This document shows positions 1-8,124 of a stretch of 10,352 bases of DNA, piece after piece. Every line of letters starts with the position of its first letter. The stretch's first letter is position 1. The translations under genes and the position numbers were made by a program. Location of the stretch: the NCBI GenBank assembly GCA_052034295.1, contig JBPOIS010000136.1, positions 1 through 10,352 on the forward strand, read 5' to 3'. The stretch is from JBPOIS01 sp052034295 (GTDB lineage Bacteria > Pseudomonadota > Gammaproteobacteria > Pseudomonadales > Moraxellaceae). The notes beneath the pieces are model-generated. The model had not been told where the DNA came from. It saw only the letters and a list, made by a program, of their open reading frames with translations, and did no database searches.

Positions 1-90
1 ACTGACCCGTCGAATGGTTTGGCCCACTGTGCCACCCCGGCGCTGGCCCTGCTGTGTGGTTTTTTGCTCTCCTCCTCATTGAGTGCTTCT

Positions 91-1260
91 ATGCAATCCA
101 CGTTTGAACATGCTCCCGTCAACTGGCCCGGCGCACTGGTGTTGCTGCTGACCCCTCTGGCGGCCCTGATCCTGATTCCCTGGTACGCCCTGAACCATGA
201 TTTCAGCACGGCGGCGTGGGTGAGTTTTTTTGGATTCTGGGCACTCAGCGGACTGGGCATCACCGCAGGCTACCACCGGCTGTGGTCACACCGCGCCTAC
301 AAGGCACACTGGCTGGTGCGGCTGGTGCTGATGGTCGGCGGCACCATGGCCACCCAGAACAGCATCCTGTTCTGGTCGTCGGGACACCGCACCCACCACC
401 GCCACGTCGATGACGTCGATCTGGACCCGTATTCGGCCAAGCGCGGCTTCTGGTTTTCCCACATCGGCTGGATGCTGCGCAACTACCCGAGCGGCACCCC
501 GGATTTCAAAAACACCCCGGACCTGCTGGCCGATCCGATGGTGATGTTCCAGCACAGGTATTATGTGCCGCTGGTGCTGCTGGCCAACTTTGGCCTGCCC
601 GCACTGGTGGGCTGGGCGGCAGGCGACCTGTGGGGGGTGATGCTGCTGGGCGGACTGCTGCGTCTGGTGGTCAGCCATCACCTGACCTTTTTCATCAATT
701 CGCTGTGCCACATGTATGGCACCCGGCCCTACACCGATGAAAACACCGCCCGCGACAATGGCTGGCTGGCGCTGGCGACCTGGGGCGAGGGCTACCACAA
801 CTTCCACCACATCTTCCAGTATGACTACCGCAATGGGGTGAAATGGTGGCAGTTTGATCCGACCAAATGGCTGATCCTGAGCCTGTCCAAGGTCGGTCTG
901 GCTTCGGACCTGAAGCGGGTGCCCAATTTCACCATCCAGCGTGCTGAAGTGGCGATGAAATTCAAGCGCGCTGAGCAGCACCTGCAGACCTACGGCCATG
1001 ATGTGCGTGAAGACCTGCAAAACCTCAAGGCCCGCATTGCCCAGGAATATGAAGCCTTTGGCCAGACCCTGAACGAGTGGGCGGCCCTGAAGGAGCAGTC
1101 GATCGAGATGAAAAAGGCTGAGTTCGCCCAGAAGCTGCATGAGGCCGATGAAAAGCTCAAATCCCAGTATCGGCAGATGGAAACCCGCATGAAGGCCCAC
1201 AGCGAGCAGATGGAAGCGCTGATGCTGAAGCTGCGGATGTTTGGACGCAAGGCAGCCTGA
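91..1260 (+). CDS. Acyl-CoA/fatty-acid desaturase (delta-9 type) with C-terminal coiled coil
   Basis: Membrane di-iron desaturase that probably introduces a double bond into saturated acyl chains (stearoyl-CoA-type delta-9 family). Seen: three histidine boxes, HRLWSH (residues 62-67), HRTHH (99-103) and HNFHH (236-240), with the WGEGYHNFHH context typical of the acyl-CoA desaturase branch. Hydrophobic segments lie at about 14-33, 41-60, 73-90, 158-177 and 180-195. The catalytic part ends near residue 280. Residues ~283-385 are highly charged, rich in E/K/Q/A/M and almost free of proline and glycine, so a long coiled coil is expected. The frame is open upstream to a TTG at 19, but the extra 24 residues do not look like family sequence, so ATG 91 is chosen; its ribosome-binding site is weak. 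A strong terminator follows at 1278. Exact regiospecificity and whether the substrate is acyl-CoA or phospholipid cannot be told from sequence. Confidence 0.93.
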   Translation: MQSTFEHAPVNWPGALVLLLTPLAALILIPWYALNHDFSTAAWVSFFGFWALSGLGITAGYHRLWSHRAYKAHWLVRLVLMVGGTMATQNSILFWSSGHRTHHRHVDDVDLDPYSAKRGFWFSHIGWMLRNYPSGTPDFKNTPDLLADPMVMFQHRYYVPLVLLANFGLPALVGWAAGDLWGVMLLGGLLRLVVSHHLTFFINSLCHMYGTRPYTDENTARDNGWLALATWGEGYHNFHHIFQYDYRNGVKWWQFDPTKWLILSLSKVGLASDLKRVPNFTIQRAEVAMKFKRAEQHLQTYGHDVREDLQNLKARIAQEYEAFGQTLNEWAALKEQSIEMKKAEFAQKLHEADEKLKSQYRQMETRMKAHSEQMEALMLKLRMFGRKAA

Positions 1261-1277
1261 TTGCCTTCCTGAATCAA

Positions 1278-1302
1278 CGGCGCCGGGTGCGCCGTTTTTT
1301 TT
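1278..1302 (+). terminator. Rho-independent terminator of the desaturase gene
   Basis: Perfect stem CGGCGC / GCGCCG (1278-1283 and 1289-1294) with loop CGGGT, followed directly by eight T. It lies 17 bases after the desaturase stop codon and separates that gene from selO. Confidence 0.92.
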
Positions 1303-1410
1303 GCCCTGCTGTTCCAGCAGGGTTGCCCAGCAAACTCCACCCAAAACACTTGGAATTGAAGTCCTGCGCCACCATGAACAGGGCTTTGCCGTGTTTTTTC
1401 CGAGCCTGTC

Positions 1411-2826
1411 ATGCTGCTGGACAACCGCTACGCCACCCTGGACCCGCGCCTGTTTCACCGTCAGCCGCCCAGCCCGCTGCAGCACCCACGCCCGGTGCAT
1501 TTCAACCACACGCTGGCCGCGCGGCTGGACTGGCCGTGGCGCACGGAAGCCGAATGGCTGCCCATCGTCAGCGGTCAGGTGGTCCCCGAGGGCTTTGACC
1601 CACTGGCGATGGCCTATGCCGGGCACCAGTTCGGCCACTGGGCCGGACAGCTCGGCGATGGCCGCGGCCTGCTGCTGGCACAATGCCGGGATCAGCACGG
1701 CCAGTTGATGGACCTGCACCTCAAAGGCGCGGGTCTGACCCCTTATTCACGCCTGGGCGATGGCCGCGCCGTGCTGCGCTCGTCAATCCGCGAGTATCTG
1801 GCCGGTCATGCACTCACCGCGCTGGGGGTGCCGTCTTCGCAGGCGCTGGCCCTGGTCGATTCCCGCACGCCGGTACAGCGCGAAACGCTGGAACGGGGGG
1901 CCATGCTGCTGCGCGTGGCCGACAGCCATGTGCGGCTGGGGCATTTTGAGTGGATCAACCGTTTTGCCCCGGCGCTGCTGCAGCCATTTACCCAGCAGAC
2001 GATGGCGTGGTATTTCCCCGACTGCCTGAACGATGAACAGCCGGTGCTGGCCTTTGCGCGTGAAGTGGTGCTGCGCACCGCACGGCTGATCGCCGACTGG
2101 CAGCGGGTGGGCTTTGCCCATGGGGTGATGAACACCGACAACCTGTCCATCACCGGCAGCACGCTGGATTTTGGGCCGTATGGCTTCATGGAGCGCTTTG
2201 AACCGGGCTGGATCAACAACCACTCCGACCATCAGGGCCGCTATGTGTATCAAAACCAGCCCGCCATCGGCCACTGGAACCTGTGGGTCTGGCTGGGCCA
2301 GCTGCTGCGGCTGGGCCTGTCGCGCGAATCGCTGCAGGCGGTGCTGGCCGAATACGAGCCGGAATTCCTGCGCCATTACCAGACCGGCATCTGCGCCAGG
2401 ATGGGCCTGCCGGATCACCCGGACAGCTTCGCGGTGGCGATGGAGTGGCTGGCGCTGCTGGCGGATGAACAGCTGGACTACACCAACAGCTTCCGTGCCC
2501 TGTGCGGTGACTGGGAAGCGCTGATCGACGACTGTGTGGACCGTGAACGGTTCCGCCGCTTTGCCGGGCGTTACCGGGCCCTGCGCGAGGACGCCAGCCC
2601 GGCGCTGCTGGCCCGGATGATCCAGCACAATCCGGTCTATGTGCTGCGCAACCGACTGGCACAAAATGCCATCGAACGCGCCGAACAGGGGGATTATTCG
2701 GCGCTGGACCGGCTGTTTGTGCTGTTGTCCAGCCCGTATGAACTGCAGCCGGATCTGGAAAAACCCGGCGACCGCCAGCCGCCCGAACCAGGACACAAAG
2801 GCCCGTCGATCAGTTGCTCCTCCTGA
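1411..2826 (+). CDS. selO: Protein adenylyltransferase SelO (YdiU family)
   Basis: Pseudokinase-fold enzyme that transfers AMP from ATP to Ser/Thr/Tyr of target proteins; the family is linked to redox stress. Seen in the 471-residue product: the signature MAYAGHQFGHWAGQLGDGRG (67-86), the nucleotide-binding Lys in LKGAGLTPYSR (K105), the HGVMNTDN loop with the putative catalytic Asp (D243), and DFGPYGF with the metal-binding Asp (D253). The C-terminus is SCSS. Eukaryotic SelO carries selenocysteine at this conserved tail, whereas bacterial members such as E. coli YdiU have Cys, as here (C469). Length matches the ~478 residues of E. coli YdiU. ATG 1411 gives the usual N-terminus; GAG at 1402-1404 is only a weak ribosome-binding site. 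A poor promoter candidate (TTGGAA at 1350, 17 bases, CATGAA at 1373) lies between the desaturase terminator and this gene. No clear terminator follows. Confidence 0.97.
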   Translation: MLLDNRYATLDPRLFHRQPPSPLQHPRPVHFNHTLAARLDWPWRTEAEWLPIVSGQVVPEGFDPLAMAYAGHQFGHWAGQLGDGRGLLLAQCRDQHGQLMDLHLKGAGLTPYSRLGDGRAVLRSSIREYLAGHALTALGVPSSQALALVDSRTPVQRETLERGAMLLRVADSHVRLGHFEWINRFAPALLQPFTQQTMAWYFPDCLNDEQPVLAFAREVVLRTARLIADWQRVGFAHGVMNTDNLSITGSTLDFGPYGFMERFEPGWINNHSDHQGRYVYQNQPAIGHWNLWVWLGQLLRLGLSRESLQAVLAEYEPEFLRHYQTGICARMGLPDHPDSFAVAMEWLALLADEQLDYTNSFRALCGDWEALIDDCVDRERFRRFAGRYRALREDASPALLARMIQHNPVYVLRNRLAQNAIERAEQGDYSALDRLFVLLSSPYELQPDLEKPGDRQPPEPGHKGPSISCSS

Positions 2827-2838
2827 GAAAACAAGGCT

Positions 2839-2867
2839 TTCACCGACCTGGCAAAACTGTCTATACT
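2839..2867 (+). promoter_or_regulatory. Candidate sigma-70 promoter for acyl-CoA dehydrogenase 1
   Basis: TTCACC (2839-2844), a 17-base spacer, and TATACT (2862-2867): 4 of 6 and 5 of 6 matches to the consensus hexamers. Transcription would start near 2874 and leave a leader of about 155 bases before the dehydrogenase ATG at 3029. Confidence 0.55.
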
Positions 2868-2870
2868 CTG

Positions 2871-2896
2871 GACCGGCTGAGCATGACTATCCGGTC
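2871..2896. promoter_or_regulatory. Inverted repeat at the predicted transcription start
   Basis: GACCGG (2871-2876) and CCGGTC (2891-2896) are perfect inverted arms separated by 14 bases, placed four bases downstream of the candidate -10 box. This could be an operator for a dimeric repressor of fatty-acid degradation or a hairpin at the 5' end of the mRNA. It does not match the FadR or PsrA consensus as I know them, so no regulator is named. Confidence 0.4.
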
Positions 2897-3028
2897 ACGG
2901 TGAAGGATTGCCCCTGTAGCCCCGCCTGAACCAAACTTGGCCGCATTGGCAATTTTGCTCAGGTTTGCATTTTTTTGTGTGGCATCCTGATGCACAAGGA
3001 GCCTCCCCCTGACTTTGAGGAATGTGAC

Positions 3029-4831
3029 ATGCCCCAGTACAAGGCCCCCATCCGCGATATGCAATTTGTCATGCATGAACTGCTGAACATGGAAGCGCAT
3101 TATGACAGCCTTCCTGCCTATGCCGGCACCAATCGCGAGCTGATCGACGGTGTGCTGGAGGCTGCTGCCAGCTTCTGTGAAAATGAACTCTCGCCGATCA
3201 ACCAGAGCGGTGACCACGAAGGCTGTACCCGTCATGATGACGGCAGCGTTACGACTCCCAAAGGTTTCAAGGAAGCCTACAAAAAATACATCGAGCTGGG
3301 CTATCCCTCGCTGGCCGTCCCGACCGAACACGGCGGTCAGGGCCTGCCCGGTTCGCTGGGTAATTTCATCAGTGAAATGGTCGGTACCGCCAACTGGTCC
3401 TGGGGTATGTATCCTGGCCTGTCCCACGGCGCGATTCGTACTATCGAGCACCATGGCAATGACGAACAGAAACGCCTGTACCTGACCAAGCTGGTCAGCG
3501 GCGAGTGGACCGGCACCATGTGTCTGACCGAAGCCCACGCCGGCTCGGACCTGGGCATTATCCGTACCAAGGCCGAACCGAACGCTGACGGCAGCTATGC
3601 CATCACGGGCCAGAAGATTTTCATTTCGGCCGGCGAACACGACATGGCCGAAAACATCGTCCACATCGTGCTGGCGCGTCTGCCGGGTGCCCCCAAGGGC
3701 ACCAAGGGCATCTCCCTGTTCATCGTGCCGAAGTTCAACGTCAACGCCGACGGCAGTGTCGGTGAGCGCAACACCGTGGTGTGCGGCTCGATCGAGCACA
3801 AGATGGGCATCCACGGCAACGCCACCTGCGTGCTGAACTTTGACAACGCCCGTGGCTTCCTGATCGGCCCGGAAAACCGTGGCCTGAACTGCATGTTCAC
3901 CTTCATGAACACCGCCCGGATCGGCACCGCTGTACAGGGTCTGGCCGCGGCCGAAGGCTCGTTCCAGGGTGCCCTGGCCTATGCCAAGGACCGTCTGGCC
4001 ATGCGTGCGCTGTCCGGCCCGCAAGCCCCGGAAAAAGAAGCCGACCCGATCATCGTCCACCCGGCCGTGCGCAACATGCTGCTGACCCAGAAGGCCTTTG
4101 CCGAAGGCGGCCGTGCGCTGGTGTACTTCCTGTCGCAGTTTGCCGACGTGGTCGAAGTGGCGGAAGACGCCGAACAGCGCAAGGCGGCTGACGACATGCT
4201 GTCGCTGCTGACCCCGATCGCCAAGGCCTTCCTGACCGAAACCGGCTACGAGTGCGCCAACCACGGCGTGCAGGTCTATGGCGGTCACGGCTTCATCGCC
4301 GAGTGGGGCATGGAACAGATCGTCCGTGACACCCGCATCGCCTGCCTGTATGAAGGCACCACCGAAATCCAGGCGCTGGACCTGCTGGGCCGCAAAGTCC
4401 TGCAGACCCAGGGTGCCATGCTGCGCAACTTCACCAAAACCATCCACAAGTTCTGTGAAGCCAATGCCGGCAATGCCGCCATGGCCGAGTTCGTCAAGCC
4501 GCTGGCCGACCTGAACAAGGAATGGGGTGACCTGACCCTGCGCATCGGCATGAAAGCCATGGCCAACCCGAACGAAGCCGGTGCCGCTGCCGTGGACTAC
4601 ATGTACTTCTCCGGCTATGCCACCCTGGCCTACCTGTGGGCCCGCATGGCGCTCGTGGCCCAGGAAAAACTGGCCGGTGACACCACCGAGCAGGCGTTCT
4701 ACGAAGCCAAGGTCAAGACCGCCCGCTTCTACTTTGCCAAGCTGCTGCCGCGCACCCGCGCCCACGTGGCCCGCATTGATGCTGGCATGAACACACTGAT
4801 GGAAATGGATGTCGAGCAGTTCGCCTTCTGA
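3029..4831 (+). CDS. Acyl-CoA dehydrogenase 1 (~600-residue FadE-like family)
   Basis: FAD enzyme for the first step of fatty-acid beta-oxidation, acyl-CoA to trans-2-enoyl-CoA. The 600-residue product begins MPQYKAPIRDMQFVMHELLN, the short N-terminal segment typical of the long family that includes P. aeruginosa PA0506/PA0508 (FadE1/FadE2) and DmdC-type enzymes. Seen: CLTEAHAGSDLG (165-176), the FAD/substrate signature; QVYGGHGFIAEWGMEQIVRD near 422-441; and LYEGTTEIQ with the expected catalytic base E442. The C-terminal ~130 residues fit the extra Acyl-CoA_dh_C domain. ATG 3029 is chosen over an upstream in-frame start at 2975 because TGAGGA (3016-3021) lies 7 bases before it and the family N-terminus begins there. 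Own promoter and terminator suggest a single-gene unit. A closely related paralogue starts at 5981. Chain-length preference cannot be read from sequence; 3-methylmercaptopropionyl-CoA dehydrogenase activity is a less likely alternative. Confidence 0.95.
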   Translation: MPQYKAPIRDMQFVMHELLNMEAHYDSLPAYAGTNRELIDGVLEAAASFCENELSPINQSGDHEGCTRHDDGSVTTPKGFKEAYKKYIELGYPSLAVPTEHGGQGLPGSLGNFISEMVGTANWSWGMYPGLSHGAIRTIEHHGNDEQKRLYLTKLVSGEWTGTMCLTEAHAGSDLGIIRTKAEPNADGSYAITGQKIFISAGEHDMAENIVHIVLARLPGAPKGTKGISLFIVPKFNVNADGSVGERNTVVCGSIEHKMGIHGNATCVLNFDNARGFLIGPENRGLNCMFTFMNTARIGTAVQGLAAAEGSFQGALAYAKDRLAMRALSGPQAPEKEADPIIVHPAVRNMLLTQKAFAEGGRALVYFLSQFADVVEVAEDAEQRKAADDMLSLLTPIAKAFLTETGYECANHGVQVYGGHGFIAEWGMEQIVRDTRIACLYEGTTEIQALDLLGRKVLQTQGAMLRNFTKTIHKFCEANAGNAAMAEFVKPLADLNKEWGDLTLRIGMKAMANPNEAGAAAVDYMYFSGYATLAYLWARMALVAQEKLAGDTTEQAFYEAKVKTARFYFAKLLPRTRAHVARIDAGMNTLMEMDVEQFAF

Positions 4832-4856
4832 GTGAACCGCTGAGCCAACGCCCACA

Positions 4857-4883
4857 AAACGCCCCTCCGGGGGCGTTTTTTTT
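4857..4883 (+). terminator. Rho-independent terminator of acyl-CoA dehydrogenase 1
   Basis: Stem CGCCCC (4860-4865) / GGGGCG (4870-4875) with a four-base loop, flanked by A's and followed by eight T. It lies 25 bases after the stop codon. Confidence 0.93.
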
Positions 4884-5315
4884 GTCCAAAAGACCGCCAT
4901 GGCCGTTTTGGTCAGGCAAAATGGTCGTTTTGACGGCTGGCAAAGGGAGCGATCCGGGTTAGGTTTGGCTGATCATCGCTGTTGCCCAGGGCGCACCGCT
5001 GCAACACGCGGACAGATCCACGCAAGTGGCCAGCACGACCGGCGTGTCGTACACCGCAGCCGCCGGGTTTTGCGTGGACCAATGGCTTTGCCTGCTTTGG
5101 CCGAAACCAGAGCAGGTCGCCAAAGGCCAGCACAGTGGCTCAGGCGGGTGGGGTCAGCACTGACCATCAACCTGCCGTTGAAGTGCTGATGATGGCTGAA
5201 GCGCCGGGCGGGCCCGAATCCTTGCATGGGCGTGCCCCCAGCCGCAGCCTGTGCCCCTGTGGTGAGAGACCACGGTTTAAAAGACAACCCAACAAGGCCT
5301 GATGGAAGCACTCCC
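4884..5315. other. Gene-poor interval of about 430 bases with two hairpins
   Basis: No reading frame here on either strand has recognisable protein features, a good ribosome-binding site and a plausible start. Open frames that cross it are short or are shadows of the DUF4334 gene. It contains a 12-bp interrupted stem at 5154-5189, and a 7-bp stem (one G-U pair) at 5257-5275 with loop GAGAG, directly followed by TTTAAAA about 35 bases before the next gene. It may be a leader, an unrecognised small RNA, or decayed coding DNA; nothing seen decides between these. Confidence 0.5.
5154..5189. repeat. Interrupted inverted repeat (candidate RNA hairpin)
   Basis: TCAGCACT (5154-5161) pairs with AGTGCTGA (5182-5189), and TCAA (5167-5170) pairs with TTGA (5178-5181) around loop CCTGCCG. 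Only a five-base one-sided bulge, GACCA, interrupts the 12 pairs. There is no T-run, so it is not a standard terminator. Confidence 0.5.
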
Positions 5316-5846
5316 ATGAATCCAGTTTTTCCCCACCCCCTGCCCATGACCACCCAGCAGGCGCTGGACTGGTTTGACCGCCTGCCTGCGGTCAGCAATG
5401 CCCAAATGCTGGGCACTTGGCGGGGCATGGGCTGCCCGACCCGGCATCCGCTGGATGGCCTGCTGGAAGCGTACCACTGGTGGGGAAAAAGCTTTCTGGA
5501 TGACAACAGCGTGCACCCGCTGGTGTTTGTCAGCACGGGGGGCAAACACCTGAGCATCGACCCGGCCCGGCTGCCGGTGCCCCTGCTCAAACGGTCGCAC
5601 CTGCCCCGCCAGCGCTGGCTGGGCGATGCCTTCCAGCGGCTGCTGCCTGCCCTGCGCAGCCATCGGCCCAAGGCCCGTCTGCGCCAGATTGAGCACCGGG
5701 GCGTGGTCACCGCCGCCATGCTGTATGACGACTGGCCCATCAACGATGTGTTCCGGCAGATGGATGACCACACCGTGCTGGGGCTGATGGACTACAAGGG
5801 CATGGCGCAGCCGTTTTTCTTTGTGTTACAACGCGCCACCGGCTGA
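5316..5846 (+). CDS. GXWXG / DUF4334 domain protein
   Basis: Small soluble protein of unknown function, 176 residues. Seen: the GXWXG motif (GTWRG, residues 33-37) followed by HPLDGLLEAYHWWGKSF (44-60), which fits the N-terminal GXWXG family. The C-terminal half fits DUF4334: REHRGV-like strand (RQIEHRGV, 123-130), AAMLYDDWPINDVFRQMDD (133-151), then TVLGLMDYKG (153-162) and a hydrophobic FFFVLQR end. No signal peptide or membrane segment. ATG 5316 is chosen because TGGAAG lies 7 bases upstream and the preceding in-frame residues (from 5226) look non-coding; ATG 5346 is a possible later start. The gene sits between two acyl-CoA dehydrogenases on the same strand, which hints at a lipid or hydrophobic-ligand role, but that is inference only. 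No clear terminator follows before the next promoter. Confidence 0.88.
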   Translation: MNPVFPHPLPMTTQQALDWFDRLPAVSNAQMLGTWRGMGCPTRHPLDGLLEAYHWWGKSFLDDNSVHPLVFVSTGGKHLSIDPARLPVPLLKRSHLPRQRWLGDAFQRLLPALRSHRPKARLRQIEHRGVVTAAMLYDDWPINDVFRQMDDHTVLGLMDYKGMAQPFFFVLQRATG

Positions 5847-5894
5847 ATCCACGGCCGGACTGACTGCAGCGCACAAGACCACCGCAGGCTTTTT

Positions 5895-5903
5895 TGCTAT
5901 GAT
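5895..5903 (+). promoter_or_regulatory. Candidate extended -10 promoter for acyl-CoA dehydrogenase 2
   Basis: TGCTATGAT is an extended -10 element (TGn plus a 5 of 6 TATAAT match). No good -35 box is seen 16-18 bases upstream, as often tolerated for extended -10 promoters. Expected start near 5910, leaving a leader of about 70 bases. Confidence 0.5.
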
Positions 5904-5922
5904 GAGCCGCCTTTCTGGGGCC

Positions 5923-5945
5923 GCGTTCAGGCACGGGCCTGTCGC
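5923..5945 (+). promoter_or_regulatory. Leader hairpin before acyl-CoA dehydrogenase 2
   Basis: CAGGC (5928-5932) / GCCTG (5937-5941) with loop ACGG, extended by GCG (5923-5925) / CGC (5943-5945) across a small internal loop. Two T6 runs follow at 5957-5962 and 5965-5970. The T-runs are 11 or more bases from the stem, so this is not a canonical terminator. It could be a weak attenuator, the 3' end of the DUF4334 transcript, or a chance structure. Confidence 0.35.
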
Positions 5946-5980
5946 GTTTCTGGCCGTTTTTTGATTTTTTCAGGTGAGCT

Positions 5981-7756
<1,776 letters not shown>

Positions 7757-7768
7757 TGCACTGACCTG

Positions 7769-7800
7769 AAAAAAACCGCTCCGGATGGGGCGGTTTTTTT
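7769..7800. terminator. Bidirectional Rho-independent terminator between convergent units
   Basis: CCGCTCC (7776-7782) pairs with GGGGCGG (7787-7793; one G-U pair) around loop GGAT. Seven A lie before the stem and seven T after it, so a T-run follows the hairpin on both strands. It closes acyl-CoA dehydrogenase 2 on the plus strand and lies 18 bases beyond the stop of the minus-strand reading frame at 7819. Confidence 0.9.
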
Positions 7801-7818
7801 ATAATTTCTCAAATAAAC

Positions 7819-8124
7819 TCAACTCAAATTCAGAGAATCAGGCCACAAAAAATAACCTCCTGTCTGACTGGTCCGGAACTCGCCCCCCGCCGCACGCCCC
7901 TTGGCCGTGATAAAAGGACGGTCATTCTTTAATTCCAGATAGCCCAACCCAATCAGACGCCCCTGTACATCAGCCGTCTTTAACCCCAGATGTGCAGCCA
8001 GTCTGACCGTCGTCAGTTTGCTGTATCCTGCGCTCAGCCTAGGCTCTTCAGGTTCATGATTTTTCAGTGAATCAGGTTTTTCCCGATCAATTTTTTCCAG
8101 TGCAATCCGAACTTCTTTCTCCTT
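7819..8124 (-). pseudogene. Start-less remnant: winged-helix-like C-terminal module
   Basis: Open frame of 101 codons running from just after the hydrolase stop (8125-8127) to TGA at 7819-7821. It contains no ATG, GTG or usable TTG near its beginning. The N-terminal ~35 residues are charged (IALEKIDREKPDSLKNHEPE). Then comes what looks like a compact helix-turn-helix/winged domain: KLTTVRLAAHLGLKTADVQG, RLIGLGYLELKNDRPFITAKG, and an end with GGEF and GGYFLWPDSLNL. This pattern resembles C-terminal modules of phage-type or nuclease-associated proteins (KilAC-like), but I cannot name the family. The protein-like pattern, AT-richer codons (AAA, GAT, TTA, AGA) and lower GC than its neighbours point to a horizontally acquired gene that lost its 5' part. 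Alternatively it is a live small gene started at ATT 8106 (95 residues) or CTG 8100. Confidence 0.6.
8119..8124 (-). promoter_or_regulatory. Strong Shine-Dalgarno without an ordinary start codon
   Basis: AAGGAG on the minus strand immediately follows the hydrolase stop. Six bases later, where a start codon is expected, stands GTT (8112-8110), one base from GTG. ATT (8106-8104) follows two codons on. This suggests a formerly coupled start that was lost, or non-canonical initiation. Confidence 0.4.

Noticed and set aside
19..90. N-terminal extension of the desaturase from TTG 19, which looks like a signal peptide
   Set aside because: The hydrophobic stretch resembles a signal sequence, but desaturases of this family do not need one, the start is TTG and no ribosome-binding site is seen within the window.
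286..1719. 477-residue minus-strand open frame across the desaturase and the selO start
   Set aside because: It crosses the terminator between the two genes and has no recognisable motif; it is a shadow of the plus-strand genes.
2861..4900. 679-residue open frame antisense to acyl-CoA dehydrogenase 1
   Set aside because: Fully overlaps a certain gene; its openness follows from the GC-rich third codon positions of that gene. The product is low-complexity (G, H, Q, V rich) with no family motifs.
4912..5290. Possible decayed nitroreductase-like protein on the minus strand
   Set aside because: Fragments in two frames (HFNGRLMVSADPTRL and YDTPVVLATCVDLS) faintly recall nitroreductases, but the match needs a frameshift and lacks any firm motif.
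7800..7805. Perfect TATAAT on the plus strand
   Set aside because: It arises from the terminator T-run, has no -35 box, and no plus-strand gene lies downstream.
8039..8044. CCTAGG palindrome in the AT-richer segment as a possible recombination site
   Set aside because: A six-base palindrome is expected by chance; no flanking direct repeats or integrase gene are seen.
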